DNA of 64,000 nucleotides from assembly GCA_028829895.1 (NCBI GenBank), contig CM054183.1:13830975-13894974 (forward strand). Direction: 5' to 3'. The notes beneath the pieces are model-generated. The model worked only from the letters and a program-made list of their open reading frames with translations, did no database searches and was not told the DNA's origin. Positions 49,030 to 60,919 of this stretch are shown here, in pieces. The translations under genes and the position numbers were made by a program. The stretch's first letter is position 1. Each line of letters starts with the position of its first letter. Source of the stretch: Sinotaia quadrata (lineage: Eukaryota > Mollusca > Gastropoda > Architaenioglossa > Viviparidae).

Positions 49030-49995
49030 CAAAAGTGTATTTGAGCTAATATTTATATTATATTTATATTTCTAGCTATCAATATTTATATTGCTAGTTA
49101 TCAATATTTATATTATTAACTATCAATATTTATATTATTAATTATCAATATTTATATTACTATTTATAATACTAGTTATCAATATTTATATTACTAACTA
49201 TCAATATTTATGTTTCTAGATATCAACATTAATGTTTCTAGCTATCAATATCAATGTTTCTAGGTATCAATATCTATATTACTCAATACTAGTTATCACT
49301 ATCTATATTACTCAATATTAGCTATCAATATCTATATTACTCAATGCTAGCTATCACTATCTATATTACTCAATACTAGCTATCAATATCTATGTTTCTA
49401 GGTATCAATATCTATATTACTCAATACTAGCTATCACTATCTATATTACTCAATATTAGCTATCAATATCTATATTACTCAATGCTAGCTATCACTATCT
49501 ATATTACTCAATATTATCTATCAATATCTATATTAATACTAGCTATCACTATCTATATTACTCAATATTAGCTATCACTATCTATATTACTCAATATTAG
49601 CTATCAATATCTATATTACTAGCTTTCAATATCTGTTTCTAGCTATCAATATCTATGTTACTAGCTATCAATATCTCTATTACTAGTTTCCAATAGCTAT
49701 GTTTCTAGCTATCAATATCTATGTTACTCGCTATCAATATCTATGTTTCTATAACTATTGAAAATCTATATTACTAGCTATTAATGTCTATGTTTATAGT
49801 TATCAATATATGTTTCTACTTATCAATCTCTATATTTATAGCTTTCAATATCTATGTTACTAGTTATCAATCTATGTTACTAGGTATCAATATATTTGTT
49901 TCTAACCATGAAAATCTATATTACTAGCTTTCAATATTTATGTTTCTAGCTATCAACATCTAGGTTACTAGCTATAAATATCTGTGTTACTAGTC
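49030..49995. repeat. ~22-bp AT-rich satellite, about 40 copies
   Basis: TATCAATATCTATATTACTA plus GC, with TGTTTCTAGC and CTCAATACTAGC variants. The middle part shows alternation of TATCACTATC and TATCAATATC units. Confidence 0.94.
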
Positions 49996-50165
49996 TAGCT
50001 TGCATATTGTTACGTGTCTAGTAGGGAGATATTTGCCTTCTAGTTGGCACATTATTATCTGTCTAATAAGCAATTATCACCCGCCTAGTAGGCAGATGCT
50101 TGCCTGTCTAGCAGGCATATTTTTGCTTTCTAGGTTGACAGTTTATCACCGTCTAGCCGGCATGA
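49996..50165. repeat. Degenerate ~35-bp repeat between two satellites
   Basis: GTCTAGTAGGCAGATRTTTG-like units (CTAGTAGGGAG, CTAATAAGCA, CTAGTAGGCAG, CTAGCAGGCAT, CTAGCCGGCAT) about 30-37 bp apart. Confidence 0.7.
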
Positions 50166-50284
50166 TCCAAGATTTCCATTTGTTGATGGTGCAATCGTGT
50201 GCATGTTGAAACCACAAAGCAAGCATCTACTTATGGTTATGAATGAATGTGAGAAAGATTAGGTTAAAACTAATGACGCACTCT

Positions 50285-51113
50285 TACTCAGTTATATATT
50301 TAGTGATTGCAACCTGTTAAACAATTATATATTTAGTGATTGCTCCATGTTGTACAATTATATATTTAGTGCTTGCACCCTTTGTACAATTATATATTTA
50401 GTGATTGCACTCTTTTACACAATTATATATTTACCAATTGTACCTTGTTACACAATTATATACTCAGTGATTGTACCTGTTATACAATTTAAATTCAGTG
50501 ATTACACCCTCGTATACAATTATATATTCTGTGATAGCACCCTGTTACTCAATTATATATTCAGTAAATGCATCCTGTTGTACAATTATATATTCAGTGA
50601 TTGCACCCTGTTGTACAATTATTTATTCAGTGATTGCACCCTGTTTTACAATTATATATTCAGTGATTGCACCCTGTTTTACAATTACATATTCAGTGAT
50701 TGCACCATGTTTTATAATTATTTATTCAGTGATTGCAACATGTTTTATAATTATTTATTCAGTGATTGCACCCTGTTTTACAATTACATAAAATTATTGA
50801 TTGCACCATGTTTTATAATTATTTATTCAGTGATTGCACCCTGTTTTACAATTACATATTCAATGATTGCACCATGTTTTATAATTATTTATTCAGTGAT
50901 TGCAACATGTTTTATAATTATTTATTCAGTGATTGCACCCTGTTTTACAATTACATATTCAGTGATTGCACCATGTTTTATAATTATTTATTCAGTGATT
51001 GCAACATGTTTTATAATTATTTATTCAATGATTGCACCTTGGTATACTATTTTATATTATGTTATTGCACTATGTTACTCAATTATATCTTCAGTGATTG
51101 CATCTTGTTGCAC

Positions 51114-51154
<41 letters not shown>

Positions 51155-51510
51155 GTGATTGCACCCTGATTTACAATTGTATATCCAGTGACTGCACCCT
51201 GATACACAATTATATACTCTATGATTGCAGCCTGTTATACAATTATATATTCTGTGATTGCACCCTGTCGCATAATTATATATTCAGTGATTGCATCTTG
51301 TTACAATATTATATATTTAATGATTGCACCCTATTACATGATTATTTCTTCAATGATTCCACCCTGTTACAATATTATAGTCAACGATTGCACCCTTTTA
51401 TAATATTATATATTCAATGACTGCACTTTTTTTTTTACAATTATATATTCAATGATTGCACCCAGATACGCAATTCTTTATTTTAATGATTACATCCTGT
51501 TACACACCGA
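50285..51510. repeat. 33-bp satellite, about 36 copies
   Basis: Unit TATTCAGTGATTGCACCCTG plus TTTTACAATTATA. A TA run interrupts it at 51118-51150. The period of 33 leaves the plus strand open for 357 codons of 11-residue repeats; there is no sign of coding selection. Confidence 0.96.
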
Positions 51511-51724
51511 TATATTCATTGAAATATTTGCTTTTAAATTCCATGTTGTGAATATGAATGATACAGATTATTCAATAATTAAGTAAGCAAATATTTATTT
51601 CGCAATATATCTCTTTCAGTATCTCTTTATATACATATAAGTGTATGAGTGTGTGTAAATTTGCAGTTTTTCGCAGGTGTGAATGTGGAGGTATGCTGTA
51701 TGGATAAAATAAAACAATATGGAA

Positions 51725-51910
51725 GAATTGTATAAGACTGATAATTCATTAAACAGAAACACAAACTGGTGAAGAATTGTAAGACTGATAATTCATTAAA
51801 CAGAAACACAAACTGGTGAAGAATTGTAATACTGATAATTCATTAAACAGAAACACAAACTGGTGAAGAATTGTAAAAGACTGATAATTCATTAAACGGA
51901 AACACAAACA
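51725..51910. repeat. 47-bp minisatellite, 4 copies
   Basis: GAAGAATTGTAAGACTGATA then ATTCATTAAACAGAAACACA and AACTGGT. Confidence 0.94.
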
Positions 51911-51959
51911 GGGGGTGAAGCAATTTTTATCTTTCACACTTTAATAAGCGACAATATTT

Positions 51960-52610
51960 AAAATGCAAAAAATCTATTGTACGTACATTGTGCATACATG
52001 TTTGTGCGTTTGTGAATGTGCATGCACACTACTGTAGTGTTTGACTGGTCTAATTGCATTGCAGTTATTTTTGCCTCTACATCCATTGGGAGTACATCAT
52101 TTGAAAAGTTAACATTTTGTCTGATATCTATCACTACTACACAATAAAAGACCACCAGGAAGGTGACTTAATGACAGCCCAGTGTTTTATTACTCTTGAA
52201 ACTACACCCATCTCTACCCGTACTCACCTCTGATCCAATCAAATTCAAATCCATGATTTTCTTCCACCTTCCAACCTACATTCTGTCAGCAGAGATGTGA
52301 CCTATCCAAGAACAAGTTCGCGATTACGTCATCATAATAATTGCGTAACATCTAACCAAGGCCTTAATAAAAATTCCAGATCTAATGTTTTAAGCTGACA
52401 CGCTTTTGTTTAGAGGTCAGGGTTGCAGTGTTCTACTGGACAATAGTAACATCCCTACCCTGTGACCACTACTCACTCAACAGATTAATTTTTTTCCCTT
52501 CACCCTTGTCCATTGTGGAACTTCACTTCCAAAAAATAACTTTAAGTAACATTTTTAAATCATACAAATCACAAATAGCATATCAATTAAAAATTGTAGA
52601 TCAAAATGTG
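51960..52610. other. Unique sequence, no gene recognised
   Basis: No array or transposon ends. A short plus-strand frame (52428-52625) has no recognisable similarity. Confidence 0.45.
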
Positions 52611-52614
52611 AACA

Positions 52615-52955
52615 TTTTTATATAAATGTGTGGGAATTCCCTATTGTAATACAGAATTACAATACGTTTATATATAAATCTGTGTGAGAATTCCATATCA
52701 TAATACAAAATTACATTATGCTTATATATATAAATGTGTGAGAATTCCATATCATAATACAAAATTACATTACGTTTATATATATAAATATGTGTGAGAA
52801 TTCCTTATTGTAATACAGAATTACATTACGTTTATATATATAAATATGTGTGAGAATTCCCTATTGTAATACAGAATTACATTACGTTTATATATATAAA
52901 TATGTGTGAGAATTCCCTATTGTAATACAGAATTACATTACGCTTATATATAACT
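52615..52955. repeat. ~55-bp minisatellite, 6 copies
   Basis: GTGTGAGAATTCCCTATTGT, AATACAGAATTACATTACG, TTTATATATATAAATAT. Early copies read CCATATCATAATACAAAATT. Confidence 0.93.
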
Positions 52956-53239
52956 AAATAGCTCTCTAAAGTCACGAATTGTTTTTATTGATGTGGAAAT
53001 TTAATCGTGATCACTATGCTATGTTCACTATTAAATTGTTCTGAATATATATCTACACATTTTTCTTCCATTACTGAAGTGAGGTTTCTTCATTTTAAAA
53101 TTGAAATGAACTTTTACCTGATTTGAAATGTCCTTATTTGCACATTGATGTTCCCGTCTGCATAATTTCGCTTGGCCACCCGTCCGTTGATTGTGTAAAA
53201 TCGAGGCATGCCTGTCTGTGGGTTTATTCATGTCCGTAT

Positions 53240-53602
53240 TTAGTTTGTTTATGTATGTGAGTTAGTTCATGTATGTGTGTTAGTTCACGTCTGTATTTGA
53301 GTTAGCTCTTGTCTCTGTGCGAGTTAGTTCATGTCTATAAGTGAGTTAGTTCATGTCTATAAGTGAGTTAGTTCATGTCTATAAGTGAGTTAGTTCATGT
53401 CTATAAGTGAGTTAGTTCATGTCTGTAAGTGAGTTAATTCATGTCTGTATGTGAGTTAGTTCATGTCTGTATGTCTGTATGTGCATTTGTTCATGTCTTT
53501 GTGAGTTAGTTCATGTATGTATGTGCTTTTGTTCATGTATGTTTGTGAGTTAGTTCATGTTTGTGCATTTGTTCATGTATGTATGTGAATTGGTTCATAT
53601 AG
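53240..53602. repeat. 22-bp minisatellite abutting repeat R copy 2
   Basis: GAGTTAGTTCATGTCTATAA plus GT; central copies identical, edges diverged. The last units run straight into repeat R. Confidence 0.93.
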
Positions 53603-53957
53603 GTGTAGCAGAGTACATTTGCTTGTCCCTATTATTAAACTTAATTATTATTATTATTATTAAACTTAATTATTATATAGTTTATTAAATGTCAACCTGA
53701 CATGACCTTCGGGTACTGCGCATGACGGTATTTCTGTAAGTACCAGAGTTAAAATAACAACTCAGGTAAAGAATATTCTAGAACTTGCTGATGAAATCCA
53801 AACCAATCCAGAGTGGATGAGTAGTTTTGTTATTCAATAGTTTAAGATTTACAAATAATGAATTAGCCAATAGATGGAGACCGAACTTATCTATTGAAGA
53901 AAGTTCTATATTCTAATTACTTTGATTTTAACGTAACTCGAGTCCGGTCATGAAAGG
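53603..53957 (+). repeat. Interspersed repeat R, copy 2, directly after a 22-bp array
   Basis: Contains AGAGTACATTTGCTTGTCCC, TAAACTTAATTATTATATAG, GACCTTCGGGTACTG, AACAACTCAGGTAAAGAATA, TTGCTGATGAAATCCAAACC, GTGGATGAG, TCTAATTACTTTGATTTTAA and ends near GGTCATGAAAGG. Colinear with copy 3 over about 330 bp. No ORF. Confidence 0.82.
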
Positions 53958-54189
53958 CAATCGTTATCTCATGAAAGGCGATCGTTATCTCATGAAAGGA
54001 ACACGCCTTTTTTCTTTTTCTTCTTTGTACACTTGTGGGGGTGGATTTGAGAAGTTTCCATCATAGAGTGTAGTAGTTGTGATGATTCACTGCACCCCAT
54101 TTGTCTAATGGCCTAAACACTGAGCGTCATGTGTGAAACGTTCGATATGCTTGACTAACTCAATAATAGTTCACACTGGCGGTCAATAG

Positions 54190-54472
54190 CAAATTATATG
54201 CAACTGTGTGAGTTAGTTTATATATGTATGTGAGCTTATTTATGTTTGCATGTGAGTTGATATACATGTGTGTGTGTGTGTTTGTCTTTACGTGAGTTTG
54301 TTTATATATCTATGTGAGCTTCTGTCTGTATATGCTTGTTTATATATCTATGTGAGTTTATGCCTGTATGTGCGTTTGTTTATGTATGAATGCAAGTTTA
54401 TGTAGGTCTGAGTTTGTTTATGCCTGTATGTGAGTTTATTTATGTCTGTATGTGGATTTGTTTATGCCGGTC
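54190..54472. repeat. Degenerate ~22-bp array resembling the one at 53.2-53.6 kb
   Basis: GTGAGTTTGTTTATGTCTGT-like units; the words GAGTT, TTTATG, TCTGTATGTG mirror those left of repeat R copy 2. Confidence 0.75.
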
Positions 54473-54997
54473 ACCCACGAGCAGGGTTTGACTCTCATTC
54501 AGTTCAAATTGCTTCCCTTTTCCGATCAATCCACTGTGCAACAGTCGGTACGAATACAGACAGTCTACAAAACCGTGAAAATTAATTTTCTGCTTCTGAG
54601 GCGCAATTAACTAACATTCGTGTCTGGATAGTTTTATCTAACTTACAATCCTCTCCGTACTGTAAGAAACATTTACATATAATATACTTTCAGTAAAAAT
54701 TCTCCCGTTTTTACATTCTTTCCTTTTGCATTAACATGTTAATTTTAAGCAGGAAATGTACAAACTAATGTTCACATATATCTAGTAAATCGATTCACAA
54801 TTTGGTACGCTTAGGGTTTGAAATGTGTTAAGCCGTACTCACACTTTGAAAACTCATCTGTTCTTCAAGTTTTCAGAGACTTGATGCCACAATCCTCTGG
54901 AACATCTACTATTGGCCATATTTCCAAGAGTCAAGAAAATGCCGAAGTCTGTTCAACGTTGGAGTTGTGCCCGTCGAACTTGCCAGTAATTTCTCGT

Positions 54998-55852
54998 GGA
55001 TACTGTCTTTAACTGTCAATATCAGTAGTTGTCAAACTTTCTCGTGGATACTGTCTTTAACTGTCAATATCAGTAGTTGTCAAACTTTCTCGTGGATACT
55101 GTCTTTAACTGTCAATATCAGTAGTTGTCAAACTTTCTCGTGGATACTGTCTTTAATTGTCAATAACAATAGTTGTCAAACTTTCTTGTGGATACTGTCT
55201 TTAATTGTCAATATCAATAGTTGTCAAACTTTCTCGTGGATACTGCCTTTAATTGTCAATATCAGTAGTTGTCACACTTTATCTTGGATACTGTCTTTAA
55301 TTGTCATTATCAGTAGTTGTCAAACTTTATCTTGGATACTGTCTTTGATTGTCATTATCAGTAGTTGTCAAACTTTATCTTGGACACTGCCTTTAATTTT
55401 CAATATCAGTAGTTGTCACACTTTATCTTGGACACTGCCTTTAATTGTCAATATCAGTAGTTGTCACACTTTATCTTTGATACTGCCTTTAATTGTCAAT
55501 ATCAGTAGTTGTCACACTTTATCTTTGATACTGCCTTTAATTGTCAATATCAGTAGTTGTCACACTTTATCTTGGACACTGCCTTTAATTGTCAATATCA
55601 GTAGTTGTCACACTTTATCTTTGATACTGCCTTTAATTGTCAATATCAGTAGTTGTCACACTTTATCTTTGATACTGCCTTTAATTGTCAATATCAGTAG
55701 TTGTCACACTTTATCTTTGATACTGCCTTTAATTGTCAATATCAGTAGTTGTCACACTTTATCTTTGATACTGCCTTTAATTGTCAATATCAGTAGTTGT
55801 CACACTTTATCTTGGACACTGCCTTTAATTGTCAATATCAGTAGTTGTCATT
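54998..55852. repeat. 48-bp satellite, about 18 copies
   Basis: Unit TCGTGGATACTGTCTTTAAC plus TGTCAATATCAGTAGTTG and TCAAACTT; the later block reads CACACTTTATCTTTGATACT. Period 48 keeps a 335-codon frame open, a 16-residue repeat. Left block, middle transition and right block show two variant families. Confidence 0.96.
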
Positions 55853-56302
55853 CGTTTTCAGATAGTGGAAAAATTGGAACCCGATATGTCTTTTGTGGAA
55901 CTGAAGTTTACAATCCACAAAATAGTGTCCATAGGGAAGAACCCAATGGTGTCACACAATTCATAGTCAATTAATAATACGTGTGTTTTACTCGTTATAT
56001 GGGTTTGATGTTTGTCAGTACTGGCTAACAGATAAGCACACAGGACTCAACAATTCCAAAGAACATTATAACAACATAACTTAAATACATTTTAGAGGTT
56101 CTGTTTATGAATTATTTTATAAATGATAATTATTTTATCCTGCGAATTGTAAAATGATAGCCATTGATTTCATCTCGTGGAAAAATAAATAGCCATATCG
56201 CGGAATAATAAGTCAAGAATCACAGATCTATATTATCATACCCATGGAAAGGTTACTAATTATTTATGTCAATGGCTAACTGTCAGATGTTTGCTGCCAG
56301 TC

Positions 56303-56486
56303 CAGTGGCGTAGCAAGATTTGTTTTCCCCCTTGTGCAGAGCTTCGATGGTGGGTCCCTTTGGACTTCATTTGATTACATTCTGAAATATAACAAAATAG
56401 ATTCTGCTCGCTGCCAAGATCCCCCATCCTGACCGCCGGGGCCCTTGTGCATTGCATAACCAGTACAATCCATTGCTATGCCATTG
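56303..56486. mobile_element. Degenerate hAT-like MITE
   Basis: 184 bp. Ends CAGTGGCGTAGCAAG and, inverted, CAATGGCATAGCAAT, agreeing at about 12 of 15 bases. Flanking octamers TGCCAGTC and TGCCACAC match at 6 of 8. The interior is GC-richer than the surroundings. Older than the other two elements. Confidence 0.6.
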
Positions 56487-56999
56487 TGCCACACTGGTCA
56501 CTTTGCCGGAAGAAAATGCGCGCAATTAATTGTCGTCCACTTCAGACAGCTCTTTCACAACCAGACACGTTATGTAACCTCCCTTTGTGATGCAGCATCC
56601 TGTAATGGTCATGAAAAAAATATAAGCTACCAACGACATGCACACTAGCAGACTAAGTACCTCACGTGTTTGCATGACGCATGCTAACGCTTAGAATGTT
56701 GGTGCTTACTGCCAGATGTTTTAGATATTACTGTTTGGTTTACTCACATTTTTTTACCGCCATTTCTAAATGTAAACGTGTTGGTAAATATCGGATTTTT
56801 AACGCAATGTTCGACAAACATTACCAAATAAAATTCATAATACAAATGCATGGAGTAGCATAAATAAATTAATATTTTAAAAAATATTTTATTAATATAT
56901 TTTATTTTTTAATATTTAAAAAATATTCTAGTAATATCTGAGAAAACTATGACAACACCAATAGTCAGAATGTCGAAAGAACAGGCCAGCACCAAGAAT

Positions 57000-57290
57000 G
57001 GAGTAAAGAAAGGCCAGACGCTAGCATGTCGTAAAGTAGGCCAGCATCCAGAATGTCGCAAAGACATGCCACAAGAAATTATGTCGTAAAGACAGGCCAA
57101 AATCAAGTAAGTCGTAATCACAGACCACAAGAAAGAATGTAAGGACAGGCCACAAGTATGTCGTAAAATCAGTCCACAAGTATGTCGTAAAATCAGTCCA
57201 CAAGTATGTCGTAAATGCAGGCCACAAGTATGTCGTAAATGCAGGCCACAAGTAAGTCGTAAATGCAGGCCACAGGTATGTCGTAATCGC
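57000..57290. repeat. 24-bp minisatellite, about 11 copies
   Basis: AAGTATGTCGTAAATGCAGG plus CCAC in the right half; the left half is diverged (AGAATGTCG, AGGCCAG words). Confidence 0.92.
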
Positions 57291-57299
57291 AGAACTTAG

Positions 57300-58180
57300 A
57301 TTTTGTAAACCACAACAGAAGTACACATTTAGTATAAGAAGTTACGCTTCTGGCACATTTATCCAAGTTTGGAACTAAACTGAACAATTTTCAGTTGTTT
57401 TCTCTCTCTCTTCACACGCACGCACGCACGCACGCACTCCCACGTACATATTATTACTAATGCTAGCGTTAATGGAATTCTAATATTTATCTTTATTGCA
57501 GTATTAATGTAGGTTTTACACATTATTTTCTCTCGAGCCAATCTAAAACTACATCCCTTATCCTTTCTGATTTAAATCCACCCCCTGCAGGTGCTTGCTT
57601 ACTAAGAGTTAAATACGCGTCAAATTCTATTCAATAGCTTACTTGTACGATTGACAGGTTATTTTGCCTGCCTGTGCATTATATTCGCCAATTCGTTCGT
57701 GACACGTTGCACAAACTTTACAGTACAGTGGTTGTGTCCACTAGCATCGAAGCGTGGAAAAATAATTAAATGAAAATATCTGCCTATAAACTTATTTTAT
57801 TATTCATTTAGAAAATGATTTTATCTGAAAACATGAAATAATTAATAGCTGTTGAAAGCATCTTTCTTTTTTTTTCTTTTCCAACTGCTTTTATTTGAAT
57901 TTTGCCCTTGCTGCAAACAGCCATTCACTACAGAAAGCATAGAGAGCTTTATTGATTTTGAAAACTAGGCGATCAGTTGCTATGGAAACATTGTGCGTCT
58001 AGAAACGATATGACCTTGCTATATGTCAAGAGCAGAGTATAACTAGGAGGAGGGGGGGACATTCTTGCGAATTAATAGATTTTCATAGTGAACTGAGACC
58101 GCGATAATCTTGGGTATCAATCAACAGTTGCAATTTGATACATGTGTCATTCGTGGCTCTGTAATTCAATCGATCAGTTA
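57300..58180. other. Unique sequence, no gene recognised
   Basis: Contains a short GCAC microsatellite (57415-57437). No coding feature seen. Confidence 0.5.
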
Positions 58181-58189
58181 AGGTGCTAC

Positions 58190-59215
58190 TCTTTTGTCTT
58201 TCTCTCGTAGTTCTTCAACAAAAATTACTGTCTTTGGTGGCTCTTCAAATGGCTCAAATAGAAATGGCTCATTAATGTTCGGAGTGCTAGACCTTCGTGG
58301 GTCATCAATAATAATTCATAATAATGAACGTGCTGGATCGTGAATACTAAAAGTGTGTCTGTCTCAAAGAGACCAATCTTCAGCATTAATATCTGTCTTT
58401 CGCGACTCTTCGTACTTAAGTGAGTCTCTCTTTCTGTATTTCATGTCTCGATAGTTCTACGTGCACTTGTTCTTTTGCGAATCGCCAGTACTCAGATTTA
58501 ATGCGTTTGTCTTTCGTGGATCAACATTATTAAATGCGTTTGACTTTCGTGGATCAACATTATTAAATGCGTTTGACTTTCGTGGATCAACAGTATTAAA
58601 TGCGTTTGTCTTTCGTGGATCAACATTATTAAATGCGTTTGACTTTCGTGGATCAACATTATTAAATGCGTTTGACTTTCGTGGATCAACATTATTAAAT
58701 GCGTTTGTCTTTCGTGGATCAACATTATAAATGCGTTTGTCTTTCGTGGATCAACATTATTAAATGCGTTTGTCTTTCGTGGATCAACATTATTAAATGC
58801 GTTTGTCTTTCGTGGATCAACATTATTAAATGCGTTTGTCTTTCGTGGATCAACATTATTAAATGCGTTTGACTTTCGTGGATCAACATTATTAAATGCG
58901 TTTGTCTTTCGTGGATCAACATTATTAAATGCGTTTGACTTTCGTGGATCAATATTATTAAATGCGTTTGACTTTCGTGGATCAATATTATTAAATGCGT
59001 TTGACTTTCGTGGATCAATATTATTAAATGCGTTTGACTTTCTGGATCCCAGTACTAAATGCACTTTTTCTTTCGTGAATCAGCAGTTCTAAACAATGTA
59101 GCTCTTATGTAGCTCACCAGTTCTAAGTGCACTTGTCTTTCGTGGATCATCAATACTAAATGTCTAAATGTATTTATCTATCGTAGTTCTTATATAGGAA
59201 GTAACCTTCTTCGTG
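58190..59215. repeat. 33-bp satellite with homogeneous core and decayed edges
   Basis: Core 58495-59050: about 17 units of AAATGCGTTTGTCTTTCGTG plus GATCAACATTATT. Edges 58190-58490 and 59050-59215 keep only TGTCTTTCGTGG-like words. Period 33 gives a 188-codon minus-strand frame, a repeat artefact. Confidence 0.95.
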
Positions 59216-59235
59216 GCTATTCAGTAACACATTGT

Positions 59236-59570
59236 GAAGGAATAAATTTGTCTACCCCTATTTCTAAACTTAATTATTATATAAATTGTTTAAGGTCAAA
59301 GTGACCAGACCTTGGGCACTGCTTTTGATGATATTTTTAAGTCCAAAAGTTGGAGTAATCAACTCAGGTGGAAAAATATGCCAAAATTTGCTGATGCAAT
59401 CCAAATCAGTTATTATTGGATGAGCAGTTTCTCTGACTAATAGTCTCACACTTGTTCATAACAATTTCATCCAATGGGGATGGACCGACAGTTATTTTTT
59501 GAAGAAGTACTCTATTCTAATCACTTTGAATTTGACGAAACTCAAGTTTGGTCATAAAGGAGTTCATTAG
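59236..59570 (+). repeat. Interspersed repeat R, copy 3, after a 33-bp array
   Basis: Colinear with copy 2: GGAATAAATTTGTCTACCCC, AAACTTAATTATTATATAAA, GACCTTGGGCACTG, AATCAACTCAGGTGGAAAAA, TTGCTGATGCAATCC, TTGGATGAGCAG, TCTAATCACTTTGAATTTGA, ending GGTCATAAAGG. Separated from the homogeneous part of the upstream array by about 180 bp of decayed array-like sequence. Confidence 0.82.
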
Positions 59571-59772
59571 CTTATGGTAAGTTAACTGACTGATAAAGAA
59601 AAAATGGACTTAGAAATATTTCATACAGGTTTGCTATTGATCTACGATTTGAACTGGACAATGCTTTATGTAATTGAATCATTATTATCATTATTTTTAT
59701 GTTCACTAATTTGATTACGTTGTACATTATATTGTGAATTTTGATTGATGCTATATTCCTTATGCAGTTTGT

Positions 59773-60174
59773 CTAATGAATATTGTTGCAGGCTTTGTAA
59801 GTTGAGAATATTTTTAAGAGAGAAAAGAATTTTAGAAATGAAATATGCCTGAAATTTAGCGCTGCCTTAATTTGTCTTTTGCAGAGAGAAGTGTACCTTT
59901 TTTCATTTGATGCTTTGATCTGCTTCAAATCACAGTGACTACTGTACTTTACCAGATCACACTGATGTGTGTATTCAACGTTATCATCAAATTTATCAGT
60001 AACCTGTTGCTTTTGAACTCCTGTGAATTCTATTTGAGAGCAAATATGATGAAAATAGTGGCTTGAGTTTGGTCTCGAGAATTCACGAAGATTATTTTGA
60101 ACATTCATCTTGGTGTGGTGAGTAACATACACAACATTTCGGAAGCTTTGATAGCACAATGAAATTCTGGACAA
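59773..60174 (-). other. Open frame of 133 codons, unrecognised
   Basis: Minus strand between repeat R copy 3 and repeat X copy 2. Reads NVQNNLREFSRPNSSHYFHH, HICSQIEFTGVQKQQVTDKF and HQCDLVKYSSHCDLKQIKAS, ending in a Lys/Phe-rich tail. Composition is protein-like; no family recognised. It may be part of a transposon or chance. Confidence 0.25.
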
Positions 60175-60220
60175 TTCTCCACAGTGTGCTTGGGGAACGC
60201 ATTGAAAATTCTGGAACAGT

Positions 60221-60332
60221 TGTGTAACGTGCCTAGAAGGGGTACATGGGACTGTTGTGTAACGTGCCTAGAAGGGGTACATGGGACTGTTGTGTAACGT
60301 GCCTAAAAGGGGTACATGGGACTGTTGTGTAA
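60221..60332. repeat. 35-bp minisatellite, 3 copies
   Basis: TGTGTAACGTGCCTAGAAGG then GGTACATGGGACTGT at 60221, 60256 and 60291. Confidence 0.95.
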
Positions 60333-60485
60333 ATAAGAAAGACAATGACTTGTTGCAAGCCGCTTGATTGTGAGATGCGCTAGTGACATCGGCCATCATT
60401 GAAAAATGGTTATGCACATTGACTTTAATTATTTCTCTAAAACTCCACTCTTATTTCTGTGATAATTTATGCCTATGAACTTAAT

Positions 60486-60488
<3 letters not shown>

Positions 60489-60518
<30 letters not shown>
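60489..60518. repeat. TG microsatellite
   Basis: About 14 TG units. Confidence 0.95.
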
Positions 60519-60522
<4 letters not shown>

Positions 60523-60699
60523 TCATTTGACTGCTGATGTCTATGCTATGATAAACTGAACGATTGTCTAGCGTTAATTGAACATTGTTGTGAAATGATG
60601 TAAATGTCAATGATTATATTCACATGTTGTATTTAAAAACATTTATTGACCTTCTGACATATATAACCATATGTTGTAGAAATAGTGGGTGGATTGGGG

Positions 60700-60903
60700 G
60701 CTCACTAAATATAGATTAAAAGACGGATTTTTCTTCTCCTTTGGTAATAAGTTTTCCAACTACAGAAATATTGTGCGACGGTAAATGTTTGTCATTAATG
60801 TTGTGTAAAAGAAAACTTTTACAGCGCCCGCATATCCGCCAAGTGTGAGAGTCGAACAGTGTCTTCTGGAGAATTTTATTAATAATATAAATTTAGATTC
60901 TTA
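60700..60903 (+). repeat. Interspersed repeat X, copy 2
   Basis: Contains AATATAGATTAAAAGACGGA, CTTCTCC, GGTAATAAGTTTTCCA, GAAATATTGTGCGACGGTAA, CCGCATATCCGCCAAGTG and TCTGGAGAATTTTATT. Ends about 25 bp before the 27-bp array at 60930. Confidence 0.8.
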
Positions 60904-60919
60904 TTGGCGTTAACTGTCT

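Noticed and set aside
50347..51420. 357-codon open frame on the plus strand
   Set aside because: Entirely made of a 33-bp satellite unit without a stop; period divisible by three keeps it open by chance.
58498..59064. 188-codon open frame on the minus strand
   Set aside because: Translation of the 33-bp array; no flanking coding sequence or splice sites.
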